From Bacillus sp. OK048 (GTDB taxonomy: Bacteria > Bacillota > Bacilli > Bacillales > Cytobacillaceae), in contig NZ_FNHN01000002.1 in assembly GCF_900103525.1 (NCBI RefSeq), positions 248,001-312,000 of the forward strand: a DNA stretch of 64,000 nt, in the 5' to 3' direction. The notes below the pieces were generated by a model. That model saw only the letters and a list, made by a program, of their open reading frames with translations, did not search any database and was not told the DNA's origin. The translations under genes and the position numbers were made by a program. Positions 55,375 through 64,000 of this stretch are shown in pieces; within the stretch, counting starts at the first letter, position 1; every line of letters begins with the position of its first letter.

Positions 55375-56293
55375 GTTTTAAAGCCCCCTTATCCGATGTT
55401 ACTTCAAGGAAGCGGTCCTCTAATGTTTTGGTAACCTCTCTGATTCCAAATAGTTGGATATCCTCTTCTACAAACATTTTTACGATAGCAGGTACTTCTT
55501 TTTTGGGAACTTCTATTGTTATACCGTTTCGTGAATGGGTTGCTGCGATTGTCGGATAGTTGGTTTTCAAAAGGGTCATTGCCTTTTCACTAGGAATAAT
55601 TTCAAACTCAAAGCTAGCCGTATTCCCATGGACAAATTCCTGGACCAATTGGACATCAATCAGTCTGCCTTCTTGAATAATTCCGATTCGATCACACATC
55701 ATTTCCATCTCTGACAGGATATGGCTGGAGACAATCACAGCCATTCCCTTTTCACGGGCAAGAAGACGGATATAATCACGTATTTCTCTAATACCTGCAG
55801 GGTCCAGTCCATTTGTTGGCTCGTCCAAAATCAACACTTTCGGATCATGCAACAGACATTGAGCCAAGCCTAATCTTTGCCGCATCCCTAGAGAGTAGGT
55901 TTTTACCTTATCATGAATCCGGTCCGATAGTCCGACTAGCTTAACGGTTTCATTAATTTTTTCCCTTGATATCCCTTTAACCATTCTTGCGTAGTGGACT
56001 AGGTTTTGATATCCGCTTAAAAATTTGTACATTTCCGGGTTTTCAACGATGGCTCCGACATGTTGCACGGCATCTTCGAACTTGGTTTTAATGCTGAAAC
56101 CACCGATTGTAATATCCCCTGATGTGATGCCCATTAAGCCTACAATCATTCGAATGGTGGTCGTTTTGCCAGCTCCATTGGGGCCTAGAAATCCAAAAAC
56201 TTCACCTTTATTAACTTCAAAACTGATATCATCTATGATCGTTCTGCCTTTAATTACTTTCGTGACATCTTTAATAACCACGATAGATTCCAA
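55367..56293 (-). CDS. ABC transporter ATP-binding protein (BcrA type)
   Basis: A 308-residue ATPase with Walker A FLGPNGAGKTTTIRM, signature YSLGMRQRLGLAQ, Walker B VLILDEPTNGLDPAG and H-loop VIVSSHILSEME, plus the 90-residue C-terminal extension typical of BcrA/CcmA-like exporters. I use a TTG start at 56293 behind GAGGGGGG, preferring it to a TTG nine codons upstream. It precedes its permease. The pair is not found between rarA and tcdA in B. subtilis, so it is lineage-specific here; base composition does not look foreign. Confidence 0.9.
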   Translation of the reverse strand: MESIVVIKDVTKVIKGRTIIDDISFEVNKGEVFGFLGPNGAGKTTTIRMIVGLMGITSGDITIGGFSIKTKFEDAVQHVGAIVENPEMYKFLSGYQNLVHYARMVKGISREKINETVKLVGLSDRIHDKVKTYSLGMRQRLGLAQCLLHDPKVLILDEPTNGLDPAGIREIRDYIRLLAREKGMAVIVSSHILSEMEMMCDRIGIIQEGRLIDVQLVQEFVHGNTASFEFEIIPSEKAMTLLKTNYPTIAATHSRNGITIEVPKKEVPAIVKMFVEEDIQLFGIREVTKTLEDRFLEVTSDKGALKHD

Positions 56294-56361
56294 GAAATTC
56301 CCCCCTCTCTTTCTTAACAAGTGTAACTTATTTTAGATAAAATTTACCAATTTATTTAAAT

Positions 56362-56396
56362 AAAAAAGAACCCCAAACATTTCCGTTCGGGGTTAA
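56362..56396 (-). terminator. tcdA terminator
   Basis: On the minus strand AACCCCGAAC-GGAAAT-GTTTGGGGTT followed by CTTTTTTA, just after the tcdA stop. Confidence 0.88.
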
Positions 56397-56399
56397 CAC

Positions 56400-57167
56400 C
56401 TATTTTCCATCAGCAACGCGGTTGATTTTAATATCCGAAAGTAATTCTCGAACAACATAGCTTGCCATAATTAATCCACAGGCAGACGGTACGAAGGCAT
56501 TTGAGGCTGGTGGCATTTGCCCCTTACGAGTCGGCGCATTCTCATTTCCCACTTCTTTCTTGATATCCTCACGAATGACAATCGGGCTCTCATCCGAGAA
56601 GACTACAGGAATACCTTTATGAATTCTTTCCTTACGAAGCTTAGTGCGGATTACTTTAGCGATCGGGTCTGTATGTGTTTTCGAAATATCAGCAATTTTG
56701 AAGCGGGTTGGGTCCATTTTGTTGGCCGCGCCCATGCTGGAGATGATCGGAATATTTCGTTTTAGACATTCTTTCATCAAGTGAATTTTATAAATAATCG
56801 TATCTGAAGCGTCAACAACAAAATCCAAGCCATATTTAAAAAATTCTTCATACGTCTCTTCTGTGTAAAACATTTTTAAAGCGATAACTTCACAATCTGG
56901 GTTTATATCTTTAATGCGCTCTTTCATCAGATCTGCTTTAGGCTGTCCGATAGTAGAAAGAAGGGCAATTAGCTGGCGGTTAACATTGGTAATATCAACT
57001 ACATCTTTATCGACTAATATCAAACGACCAACACCAGAGCGGGCGAGCGCTTCAGCTGCAAATGTGCCGACACCGCCAATGCCTAAGATTGCAACTGTCG
57101 TGTTTTTCATTATTTCAAGACCTTCTTTACCAAACGCAAGTTCATTACGAGAAAATTGATGCAGCAT
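56400..57167 (-). CDS. tcdA: tRNA threonylcarbamoyladenosine dehydratase
   Basis: TcdA cyclises t6A-37 of tRNA to ct6A with ATP. The 255-residue ThiF/E1-like protein has the nucleotide motif VAILGIGGVGTFAAEALARS, the downstream LVDKDVVDITNVNRQL, the catalytic region VDASDTIIYKIHLM and SSMGAANKMDPTRF, and the C-terminal SNAFVPSACGLIMAS. Called YrvM in B. subtilis. It is transcribed alone after a gap that contains a 51-bp repeat and the 6S RNA gene. Confidence 0.93.
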   Translation of the reverse strand: MLHQFSRNELAFGKEGLEIMKNTTVAILGIGGVGTFAAEALARSGVGRLILVDKDVVDITNVNRQLIALLSTIGQPKADLMKERIKDINPDCEVIALKMFYTEETYEEFFKYGLDFVVDASDTIIYKIHLMKECLKRNIPIISSMGAANKMDPTRFKIADISKTHTDPIAKVIRTKLRKERIHKGIPVVFSDESPIVIREDIKKEVGNENAPTRKGQMPPASNAFVPSACGLIMASYVVRELLSDIKINRVADGK

Positions 57168-57298
57168 GTGAATCCTCCAAAAATTAAATTCGACTTATTA
57201 TTATTTTTTACCATAAAAAATATAACATACTTGTTCATAAATTCAAGTATTTCTATAGGGATATAAGAAAAGCTTATGTGGCTTTAGAGGGGGGAATG

Positions 57299-57402
57299 TT
57301 GTTCCTCTATTTCATCGACTCTCCATTTACGGGCACAATTACGAAGGAATTGTTCCCCTATTTCATTAGTTCACCATTTACGGGCACAATCCCATTTCTA
57401 CC
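57299..57402. repeat. Two tandem 51-bp repeats
   Basis: TGTTCCTCTATTTCATC...CCATTTACGGGCACAAT (from about 57300) recurs 51 bp later with a few changes (from 57351). Each unit begins in ATTGTTCC and ends in GGGCACAAT, giving short inverted ends. It lies between the 6S RNA terminator and the tcdA leader. No reading frame of interest. Confidence 0.8.
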
Positions 57403-57404
57403 CT

Positions 57405-57652
57405 AAAATAAAAATAGCCCCCTGCTATGCAGGAGACTATTTTTATAAGGGTCCCAATGGTGCCGTCGCGCTTAGTTCCTTCTTTTGATCCCGCCACTCT
57501 CGCAGGTGGGTGTCTTGTTCCAAGTTTTTGTAAGTCCTTTTTACCGTATAGGTTGAGGCTTTTACGCAGCTTGAAAACGGCAGACTCCCGAAGAAATAAT
57601 GTTGGTCAAAAGTTAGGTAATACAACGAACATTTCAGGACACTTATTTGATT
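57405..57652 (-). ncRNA. bsrA: 6S RNA (BsrA type)
   Basis: A non-coding RNA between aspS and tcdA, the position of 6S-1 RNA in B. subtilis. Its 5' part, GTCCTGAAATGTTCGTTGTA, resembles what I recall of the B. subtilis 6S-1 start. It ends in a hairpin AAAATAGTCTCCTGC...GCAGGGGGCTATTTT with a T-run (57405-57440). 6S RNA mimics an open promoter and sequesters sigma-A RNA polymerase in stationary phase. Both strands contain short open frames here that I consider accidental. The exact 5' end is uncertain by some 15 bases. Confidence 0.8.
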
Positions 57653-57658
57653 GACTTT

Positions 57659-57687
57659 ATAATATCATATAAAGAAAAACCATTCAA
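57659..57687 (-). promoter_or_regulatory. Promoter of the 6S RNA gene
   Basis: TTGAAT (57682-57687), 17-base spacer and TATTAT (57659-57664) on the minus strand, directly after the aspS stop. Confidence 0.75.
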
Positions 57688-57704
57688 GGGTTTTTGAAAG
57701 CGTT

Positions 57705-59483
57705 TTATTCGTTTTTATTCGTAACGTTTAGTGACAAGTGTAGTTCTTTTAATTGTGCTTCAGAAACCCCACCAGGCGCGTCTGTTAATAGGTCACTTGC
57801 ACTGGCCGTTTTTGGAAAAGCAATCGTATCACGCAGGTTCGTGCTGCCTGCAAGCAGCATAACCAAACGGTCTAATCCAAGAGCAATTCCACCATGCGGC
57901 GGTGTACCGTATTCGAAAGCATTTAACAAGAAACCAAATTGTTCCTGCGCTTCTTCTGGTGTAAATCCAAGCACATTAAACATTTTTTCTTGAACAGGGC
58001 GTTCAAAAATTCTTAGACTGCCGCCGCCAAGCTCATAGCCATTCAATACAAGGTCATAGGCTTGTGCCCGGACTTTGGCAGGATCTGTATCTAAATATGG
58101 CAAGTCTTCTCTTACCGGCATTGTGAATGGATGATGGGCCGCATAATAACGACCTTCTTCTTCTCCATATTCGAGCAACGGCCAATCTGTAACCCATAAG
58201 AAGTTGAACTGGCTTTGATCGATTAATCCTAATTCTTTTCCGAGTTTTGAACGTAGCGCACCTAAAGCATCGGCAACTACATTTTTCTTGTCAGCAACGA
58301 ATAGAAGCAAGTCACCCTCATTTGCATTCAAAACAGTCCTTAAAGCATTAGCATCCTCATCTGCAAAGAACTTTGCAATTGGACCTTTTAACCCTTCCGC
58401 ATCTACTTTCATCCAGGCAAGACCTTTTGCCCCATAAACAGCAACAAATTCTGTTAAGGCATCAATATCTTTACGGGAGTATTTTTCTGCAGCTCCTGTT
58501 ACATTAATCGCCTTTACTTGACCGCCATTCGCCACTGCAGCTGCAAACACTTTAAACCCTGATTCCTTCACAACCTCGCTCAGGTCAACGAGCTCGAGTC
58601 CAAACCGAGTATCAGGTTTATCTGAACCAAACCGGCTCATCGCCTCGTCATAGGTCATTCGTGGAAACGGAGCAGGAATATCAAGCCCTTTCACTTCCTT
58701 CATCAACCCAGTCATCATTTTTTCCATTAAGCCCAAGATATCCTCTTGTCCAAGGAAACTTGTTTCAATATCAATTTGGGTAAATTCTGGCTGACGGTCT
58801 GCGCGTAAGTCTTCATCACGGAAGCAACGAGCAATTTGATAGTAACGCTCAATTCCGCCAAGCATTAATAGCTGCTTAAATAACTGTGGTGACTGCGGTA
58901 GCGCATAAAACTCACCAGGATGTACACGGCTTGGTACCAGATAGTCGCGCGCACCCTCTGGAGTGCTTTTTGTTAAAATTGGTGTTTCAATATCCAAGAA
59001 TCCTTCTGCATCAAGAAAGTCTCTAATTTGTTTAGTAACTTGATGACGCATTTTTAATGTTTCAAAAATAACCGGACGACGGAAGTCTAAATAACGATAT
59101 TTCAGGCGGATATCTTCCGACGCATCCGTCTTATCTGAAATCACAAAAGGAGGTGTTTTCGCTTCGTTAATAATGTTCACCATATCAGCTTGAACTTCAA
59201 TTTTACCCGTTTTTAAATTAGGGTTAATCGTTCCCTCTTCACGTGCAATAACTGTTCCTTCAATATCTAGTACATACTCGTTACGGATCTTCTCAGCCGT
59301 TTCAAGAGCCGCTTTAGATACATCTGGATTGAAAACAACCTGAACAAGTCCCGAACGGTCGCGCAGATCGATAAAGATTAATCCGCCTAAGTCACGGCGC
59401 TTTGCTACCCAGCCTTTAAGCGTTATTTTTTCACCAATGGCTGACTCAGGAACATCGCCACAAAAATACGTTCTCCCGTACAT
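57705..59483 (-). CDS. aspS: Aspartyl-tRNA synthetase
   Basis: A 592-residue bacterial-type class IIb AspRS. It has the N-terminal OB anticodon domain ([20 protein letters not shown]), the class II motifs 1 ([20 protein letters not shown]), 2 ([20 protein letters not shown]) and 3 ([15 protein letters not shown]), and the large bacterial GAD insertion around residues 300-420. AGAGGAG precedes the ATG. It lies 15 bp after hisS, so it shares the T-box-controlled transcript of hisS. Confidence 0.97.
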   Translation of the reverse strand: MYGRTYFCGDVPESAIGEKITLKGWVAKRRDLGGLIFIDLRDRSGLVQVVFNPDVSKAALETAEKIRNEYVLDIEGTVIAREEGTINPNLKTGKIEVQADMVNIINEAKTPPFVISDKTDASEDIRLKYRYLDFRRPVIFETLKMRHQVTKQIRDFLDAEGFLDIETPILTKSTPEGARDYLVPSRVHPGEFYALPQSPQLFKQLLMLGGIERYYQIARCFRDEDLRADRQPEFTQIDIETSFLGQEDILGLMEKMMTGLMKEVKGLDIPAPFPRMTYDEAMSRFGSDKPDTRFGLELVDLSEVVKESGFKVFAAAVANGGQVKAINVTGAAEKYSRKDIDALTEFVAVYGAKGLAWMKVDAEGLKGPIAKFFADEDANALRTVLNANEGDLLLFVADKKNVVADALGALRSKLGKELGLIDQSQFNFLWVTDWPLLEYGEEEGRYYAAHHPFTMPVREDLPYLDTDPAKVRAQAYDLVLNGYELGGGSLRIFERPVQEKMFNVLGFTPEEAQEQFGFLLNAFEYGTPPHGGIALGLDRLVMLLAGSTNLRDTIAFPKTASASDLLTDAPGGVSEAQLKELHLSLNVTNKNE

Positions 59484-59498
59484 GAAAATCCTCTCCTC

Positions 59499-60770
59499 TT
59501 ATCCCTTTAATTCTTGAAAATATTCGATAATTCGTGTTAAATCAATTTCCTCTTGCACACCTGTAGCCATATTCTTTAGATTAATTTTATTATTGTTCAG
59601 TTCCTCGTCACCAAGAACGGCAACATACTTGGCGTTTAGACGGTCAGCAGCCTTAAATTGCGCTTTAATTTTTCGATTTAGATAATCTTTCTCAGCCGAA
59701 ACACCAGCAAGGCGGAGCTTTTGTAAAAGCCCTACCGTATAATCTTTTGCTTCTTCTCCAAGGGTGGCAATGAAGCAATCAATTCCTTGGTTAACTTCTA
59801 ACTCAATTCCTTCAGCCTTTAGTGCAGCAATAAAACGCTCTATACTCATTGCAAAACCAATTCCCGGTGTTTCTGGACCGCCCATTTCTTCTGCTAAACC
59901 GTTATATCGACCGCCGCCGCAAAGAGTGGTAATCGCCCCAAAGCCTTCTGCATCGCTCATAATTTCAAATGCTGTGTGATTATAATAATCTAAACCACGA
60001 ACAAGGTTTGGATCGACAACAAAGGCAATCTCTAATTGTGTTAAATACTGCTGTAACTTTTCAAAATATGCCTTAGAGTCATCATTTAGATAATCTATAA
60101 TCGATGGTGCAGTTTTCATTAATTCGTGATCATGATCCTGTTTGCAATCGAGAATACGCAATGGATTTTTTTCCAGGCGATTTTGGCAGTCGTGACAAAA
60201 CTCGCCGATTCTCGGCTGAAAGTGATTGATTAATGCATTGCGGTGAGCCGTCCTGCTCTCCTTATCGCCAAGACTATTAATAACCAGCTTTAGTTTTTTC
60301 AAGCCCATTTCCTTGTATAAATTCATCGCAAGCGAAATAACCTCTGCGTCAATTGCTGGGTCATTACTGCCTAATGCTTCGATACCAAATTGAACAAATT
60401 GACGGAAGCGTCCTGCCTGCGGACGTTCATATCGGAACATCGGTCCCATGTAATAAAGCTTTACAGGCTGATTTGGATAGCCAAACATCTTTTTCTCAAC
60501 AAAGGACCGGACCACTGCAGCTGTACCTTCTGGTCTTAGTGTGAGGCTGCGCCCGCCACGATCTTCAAAGGTGTACATTTCCTTTTGAACAATATCAGTG
60601 GTGTCACCCACTCCCCGCGCGAAGAGATCCGTTTGTTCAAACATCGGAGTCCTAATTTCTTGATATTGATATTTCTCGCAAAGCTCTCTTGCTTTTGCTT
60701 CAATTAACTGCCATTTTTCTACCTCTCCAGGCAGAATGTCCTGTGTGCCTCTTGGAATGCTAATCGACAT
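59499..60770 (-). CDS. hisS: Histidyl-tRNA synthetase
   Basis: A 423-residue class IIa His[17 protein letters not shown] at the N-terminus, motif 2 [20 protein letters not shown], the histidine-specific [15 protein letters not shown] and motif 3 [13 protein letters not shown], followed by the anticodon-binding domain. I start at the ATG 60770, behind AAGGAGG; the open frame runs 45 codons upstream but into the T-box terminator. First gene of hisS-aspS. Confidence 0.97.
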   Translation of the reverse strand: MSISIPRGTQDILPGEVEKWQLIEAKARELCEKYQYQEIRTPMFEQTDLFARGVGDTTDIVQKEMYTFEDRGGRSLTLRPEGTAAVVRSFVEKKMFGYPNQPVKLYYMGPMFRYERPQAGRFRQFVQFGIEALGSNDPAIDAEVISLAMNLYKEMGLKKLKLVINSLGDKESRTAHRNALINHFQPRIGEFCHDCQNRLEKNPLRILDCKQDHDHELMKTAPSIIDYLNDDSKAYFEKLQQYLTQLEIAFVVDPNLVRGLDYYNHTAFEIMSDAEGFGAITTLCGGGRYNGLAEEMGGPETPGIGFAMSIERFIAALKAEGIELEVNQGIDCFIATLGEEAKDYTVGLLQKLRLAGVSAEKDYLNRKIKAQFKAADRLNAKYVAVLGDEELNNNKINLKNMATGVQEEIDLTRIIEYFQELKG

Positions 60771-60815
60771 AGTAGAATTCCTCCTTACCGTTATTTTTTT
60801 TATGTAAAAATAAAA

Positions 60816-61104
60816 AACAAAAAACTCCCGTCGCTTGTATAAATACAAGGGACGGAAGTTTATTCCGCGGTGCCACCCTAGTTGAAGGCATAGATGATCA
60901 TGCACTTCCTCTTTTACAGTTAACGCCTGCTCACGTTCAACTCCTACTTGGTCTCAAAAAAGACCTTTTTCAGAGAGAAGCCTACGGAGTGTTCATTCAT
61001 TAAGTATCATGTAGAAATGCTCTCAGCCTAAGGCATTTCCTCTCTTGTCATGTTTTTAGCTTAACTACTATGCTCCATCATTGGTTGTAACCATGTATTG
61101 TATT
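60816..61104 (-). ncRNA. T-box riboswitch upstream of hisS-aspS
   Basis: The T-box sequence AGGGTGGCACCGCGG is at 60865-60879. A long terminator stem (ACTTCCGTC...GACGGGAGT with TTTTTTG, 60818-60860) follows it. In stem I a CAC histidine triplet (60989-60991, context GAACACTCC) is the best specifier candidate; I have not modelled the full fold, and an Asp specifier cannot be formally excluded because aspS follows hisS. Confidence 0.92.
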
Positions 61105-61110
61105 TATTTA

Positions 61111-61139
61111 ATATTACGGAGCATTGATTCCAATGTCAA
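61111..61139 (-). promoter_or_regulatory. Sigma-A promoter of the hisS T-box transcript
   Basis: TTGACA (61134-61139), 17-base spacer and TAATAT (61111-61116) on the minus strand, just after the yrzK stop. Confidence 0.88.
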
Positions 61140-61146
61140 GAAGGAT

Positions 61147-61323
61147 TTAGTTTCTTTCTAGATGTTTTTTCAACTTTCTAACATCACCGATCGTTAGTCC
61201 AAATTCGGAAGCAAGCTCAAACGTATTATTATGCTGTTCTTTTTGTATAAAATCATGAAAATCCACACCATATATCCGACTATCCATTGATTGTATGCTA
61301 TTTCCTTTATCGCTTGCTCTCAA
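61147..61323 (-). CDS. yrzK: YrzK-like small helix-turn-helix protein
   Basis: A 58-residue protein whose second half, FELASEFGLTIGDVRKLKKH, reads as a helix-turn-helix of the sigma-70 region 4 type. The middle segment YGVDFHDFIQKEQHNNT is conserved in the small YrzK protein found beside hisS in Bacillus. The start is uncertain: a TTG at 61323 lies seven bases after GGGGTG, and a GTG at 61326 is one codon earlier. Function unknown. It lies between the hisS promoter and the divergent yrvJ. Confidence 0.7.
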   Translation of the reverse strand: MRASDKGNSIQSMDSRIYGVDFHDFIQKEQHNNTFELASEFGLTIGDVRKLKKHLERN

Positions 61324-61479
61324 CACCCATCACCCCATTGTATTCTTCTATAGTTTTATTATTTCCAACCTTCCTAAAAACTTACATGCAAAACAAAATA
61401 ACCGATATTTTTACAAATAAGGAATGATTTCCATTCCCCTTTACGATAAAATGAAAGATATTGAGAAGGGAGAGTGTGG

Positions 61480-63201
61480 ATGTTAAGGAAATTTATTCTA
61501 TTATTAGTAAGTTTCACGCTGATTTTTGCTGTATTCCTTCCCCAAGATATAGGTGCAGCAAACGATTCGGTTACCATTGCCGAGGAAACAGTAAATATTC
61601 GGAATGGTCCGAGCTTAAGTTATCAGCTTGTGAAACAAGTAAAAAAGGGTGAGAACTTCACCATATTGAAAGAAAAGGGAGATTGGATTCAAATTCAGCT
61701 ATCAGCAACGAAAACAGGATGGGTTGCCAACTGGGTGGTTACAAAATCATCTAACGGTACAACAATGCCCAGCATTGATAAAAAAACTACAGCTGAAGCC
61801 AATACCGATCAATTACGAGTGCGTTCTGGTCCCGGAACTAGCTTCCGGATCATTGGTTACTTAAATAAAGGACAAGCTGTCACTGTCCTTGAGGATAATG
61901 AAAACTGGTTAAAAGTAAGAGCAGCATTTGGAGAAGGCTGGGTTGCACGAGAATACATAGATGTAAAAAATACTACTAATAATCCTTCAAAAGAAAAAAA
62001 CAGCATCGGTAACGGTATTGTGACAGATACATTGAACATACGAAGTGAGCCTTCTGAAACGGGAACGGTTATTGGAAAATTAACAAAAGGGTCTACTATC
62101 AGGATTTTTTCAAAAAAAAATAATTGGCTGGAGATCCAGTACGCTGATCAAAAAGCATGGGTTAGTGCTGATTATGTTCAAATGGGTACAGAAAGTCAGC
62201 CATCTAAAACTGAGCAGGAATCGATTGGAACAGTAACAGCAAGCAATCTTAGTGTTCGTAGTGACTCTTCGTTAAACTCCAAAATAATCGGTTCTGTTTC
62301 GAAAGGACAAAAGTTTACGATTTTGGCAGAAGTAAATAATTGGGTAAAAATTGAATATCAAGCTGGAAAAATAGGCTGGGCTGCAGGCTGGTATTTCAAT
62401 CGGGATAAAACTAGCCCTAAACAACTTGCCAAAGATAGCAAAGTTACCATTCTCCATAATGGAACCAATATCAGGAAGGATCCTAACACCCAATCAAATG
62501 TCCTTCAGCGGGCAAATGAGGGAGACTCCTTTCCAGTTAAGAGTGTCAATAACGATTGGTATGAAATCACCTTGCCGAATGGTACAAATGGTTTTATTGC
62601 TGGATGGCTGGTAACAACAAATGGTGCCGGACCTGAAATTGGTAAACAAGGGGCAGAAGGTTACCTGCGCTACAAAACCATCGTCATCGACCCAGGGCAT
62701 GGAGGGATTGATAATGGTGCTACTGGTACGAGTGGCACACTTGAAAAGGAATTAACACTACGGACTGCTCACCTCTTAACGGATAAACTAAAAGCCGCAG
62801 GAGCAAATGTTTTCCTAACAAGAAGCAATGATTCATTTCTTCCCCTTCCTTCAAGGGTCAGAATGGCGAGTGTACATCAGTCAGATGCCTTTATCAGTTT
62901 ACACTATGATAGTAATATAGACCGCAGCGTCCGGGGGATGACAGGCTATTACTATCATTCTTTTCAAAAAAAACTGGCAGAAGCTGTTTATTATTCAACC
63001 AATGCACAAACAAAGTTAAAAAGCCGGGGTGTGCGCTCGGGTGATTACCACGTTATTCGTGAAAATCAAAGGCATGCAGTCTTGATGGAATTAGGCTATC
63101 TAAGTAATCCAGCAGAAGAAATGACACTTACATCCGGCCAATTTCAAGAAAGCGTCGCAACTGGTTTATTTAATGGACTGGCACGGTATTTTAAAGAATA
63201 A
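61480..63201 (+). CDS. yrvJ: N-acetylmuramoyl-L-alanine amidase with five SH3b repeats (YrvJ)
   Basis: A 573-residue secreted cell wall hydrolase. A signal peptide (FILLLVSFTLIFAVFLP, cleavage after GAA near residue 28) is followed by five bacterial SH3 domains of about 65-70 residues, each with an N-IR-G/S-P motif (VNIRNGPSLSYQ, LRVRSGPGTSFR, LNIRSEPSETGT, LSVRSDSSLNSK, TNIRKDPNTQSN). The C-terminal Amidase_3 domain has VIDPGHGGIDNGATG, the glutamate in EKELTLRTA, SLHYDSNID and MELGYLSNPAEE. AAGGGAGAG precedes the ATG at 61480. It is transcribed alone. Confidence 0.93.
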   Translation: MLRKFILLLVSFTLIFAVFLPQDIGAANDSVTIAEETVNIRNGPSLSYQLVKQVKKGENFTILKEKGDWIQIQLSATKTGWVANWVVTKSSNGTTMPSIDKKTTAEANTDQLRVRSGPGTSFRIIGYLNKGQAVTVLEDNENWLKVRAAFGEGWVAREYIDVKNTTNNPSKEKNSIGNGIVTDTLNIRSEPSETGTVIGKLTKGSTIRIFSKKNNWLEIQYADQKAWVSADYVQMGTESQPSKTEQESIGTVTASNLSVRSDSSLNSKIIGSVSKGQKFTILAEVNNWVKIEYQAGKIGWAAGWYFNRDKTSPKQLAKDSKVTILHNGTNIRKDPNTQSNVLQRANEGDSFPVKSVNNDWYEITLPNGTNGFIAGWLVTTNGAGPEIGKQGAEGYLRYKTIVIDPGHGGIDNGATGTSGTLEKELTLRTAHLLTDKLKAAGANVFLTRSNDSFLPLPSRVRMASVHQSDAFISLHYDSNIDRSVRGMTGYYYHSFQKKLAEAVYYSTNAQTKLKSRGVRSGDYHVIRENQRHAVLMELGYLSNPAEEMTLTSGQFQESVATGLFNGLARYFKE

Positions 63202-63241
63202 AAAAATGCTTGGCAGCTATATAAAGTGCCAAGCATTTTTT
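63202..63241. terminator. Bidirectional terminator between yrvJ and dtd
   Basis: AAAAATGCTTGGCA and TGCCAAGCATTTTT pair around an 11-nt loop; A- and T-runs flank both sides, serving two convergent genes. Confidence 0.92.
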
Positions 63242-63683
63242 AACCCTTACTATCAACAATTAGTGTGACAGGACCGTCATTGATTAGTTCAACATCCATC
63301 ATCGCTCCAAAGATACCCGTTTCAACCTTGATACCTTTTTCACGTAATAAATGGTTGAATCTTTCATATAATTGATTCGCTTGTTCCGGTTTAGCTGCTT
63401 CCATGAAATTGGGTCTTCTTCCTTTTCGGCAATCCCCATACAAAGTGAATTGGGAAACAGAAAGGATTTCCCCGCCAACCTCTACTAAAGATAAATTCAT
63501 TTTTCCGGCGTCATCTTCAAAAATCCGTAGATTGGCAATTTTTTCAGCTAAATAAGCCGCATCCTCATCTTTATCATGATGTGTAACACCAACAAGGAGG
63601 ACGAGACCTTTGGAAATTTGTCCCGTTATTTCTTCATTTACCGTTACTTTCGCATTTTTACTGCGCTGTACAACAACTCGCAT
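63240..63683 (-). CDS. dtd: D-aminoacyl-tRNA deacylase
   Basis: Dtd removes D-amino acids (and Gly from tRNA-Ala) to protect translation. The 147-residue protein begins [20 protein letters not shown] and has the catalytic [17 protein letters not shown] and the [10 protein letters not shown]-terminus with the cross-subunit Gly-Pro motif reading DGPVTL. It starts 14 bp after the relA stop, as in other bacilli (relA-dtd operon), and ends in the terminator shared with yrvJ. Confidence 0.96.
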   Translation of the reverse strand: MRVVVQRSKNAKVTVNEEITGQISKGLVLLVGVTHHDKDEDAAYLAEKIANLRIFEDDAGKMNLSLVEVGGEILSVSQFTLYGDCRKGRRPNFMEAAKPEQANQLYERFNHLLREKGIKVETGIFGAMMDVELINDGPVTLIVDSKG

Positions 63684-63697
63684 ATTACCTGAACTCC

Positions 63698-64000
63698 CTA
63701 ATTCATAATCCGGCGAACCGAATAAATATCTGGAATTTGTTTAATTCGTTCAACCACTTTATGCAAATGATTAACATTATGAATGGCAATCGACATACTG
63801 ATTGTCGCCATTTTATTACGGTCAGATTTGCCAGAAACAGCTGAAATATTGGTTTTCGTTTCACTTACTGCTTGCAGAACCTCATTCAGGATACCCCGGC
63901 GGTCATAACCACTGATTTCAATATCGACATTATATTCTTTACGGTCATTTAAAGAAGATTCCCACTCAACAGGTATTAACCTGGTTTGCGCATCATTAGA
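63698..64000 (-). CDS. relA: GTP pyrophosphokinase RelA, C-terminal part
   Basis: The last 100 residues of the (p)ppGpp synthetase/hydrolase; the rest lies beyond the window edge. It covers the C-terminal ACT domain ([20 protein letters not shown] to [12 protein letters not shown]), which senses the ribosome or amino acids. The frame is open through base 64000. It is followed by dtd. Confidence 0.93.
   Translation of the reverse strand, partial: SNDAQTRLIPVEWESSLNDRKEYNVDIEISGYDRRGILNEVLQAVSETKTNISAVSGKSDRNKMATISMSIAIHNVNHLHKVVERIKQIPDIYSVRRIMN

Noticed and set aside
57427..57654. 75- and 60-codon frames on both strands of the 6S RNA locus
   Set aside because: Position, promoter, terminal hairpin and 5' similarity indicate the 6S RNA gene; the frames lack ribosome binding sites.
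60771..60905. N-terminal extension of HisS by 45 codons
   Set aside because: It would be encoded by the T-box terminator and antiterminator region; the conserved N-terminus starts at the ATG 60770.

Overview
The window is a stretch of chromosome from a spore-forming, competence-capable member of the Bacillaceae (Bacillus sensu lato; a Neobacillus-like lineage would fit, but that is inference). Three things support this. The gene order follows the Bacillus subtilis dnaK-comE-yqe block and then the yrh/yrr/yrv block. Sporulation genes (gpr, spoIIP, sigK, sda, yrzI-type genes) sit among housekeeping genes. Gram-positive regulatory signals are present: CIRCE, T-boxes, 6S RNA and DnaA boxes at sda. 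No prophage, tRNA, rRNA or CRISPR array was found. Almost all genes lie on the minus strand. The exceptions on the plus strand are rpsT, yqzM, comER, sda, pssA, yrzA, rarA and yrvJ.

Region 1 (1-6.1 kb) holds the 3' side of the heat-shock operon, hrcA-grpE-dnaK (dnaK runs off the edge), with a perfect CIRCE operator, then hemW and lepA. It is followed by a gene-free 0.6 kb that contains a palindromic repeat, a terminator and a 330-bp transposase-less IS200/IS605-like element ending 2 bp from the yqxA stop codon. Region 2 (6.1-22.9 kb) has yqxA-spoIIP-gpr, rpsT, holA, yqzM, comEC-comEB-comEA with divergent comER, and a ribosome/NAD/shikimate operon (yqeG-yqeH-aroE-yhbY-nadD-yqeK-rsfS-yqeM). It ends with sda under DnaA boxes, psd and pssA. 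Region 3 (22.9-27.1 kb) has pepF, an uninterrupted sigK, and about 1.1 kb packed with very short genes: two tandem YrzI-family genes and four unrecognised micro-ORFs of 17-34 codons. One of these has a near-consensus sigma-A promoter, an ideal ribosome binding site and two tandem terminators.

Region 4 (27.1-45.4 kb) starts with the reverse trans-sulfuration operon yrrT-mtnN-mccA-mccB-yrhC. It continues with pbpI-yrrS, greA, udk, the tRNA 5-hydroxyuridine/methoxyuridine genes (trmR-trhP1-trhP2), mltG, yrzB-ruvX-yrzL, alaS behind a T-box, yrrI, yrzQ, yrzR and yrrD. Region 5 (45.5-64 kb) has a polysaccharide deacetylase, recD2-yrrB, the thiolation pair iscS-mnmA with the cysteine regulator cymR, rarA, an ABC exporter pair, tcdA, 6S RNA, aspS, hisS behind a T-box, yrzK, the SH3-amidase yrvJ, dtd and the 3' end of relA.

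The most unusual material is intergenic. Five different short repeat families sit between ordinary genes: 51-bp palindromic tandem units flanked by duplicated terminators at 9.4-9.8 kb, a hairpin repeat in two copies with compensatory stem changes, GCGG/CCGC palindromes at 54.2 kb that run into a coding end, a 51-bp repeat at 57.3 kb, and a 21-bp repeat at 49.7 kb. The micro-ORF cluster at 25.7-26.75 kb and the solo IS605-like RNA element are the best candidates for undescribed biology. All family assignments were made by reading the sequence and recalling homologues; no database search was run.
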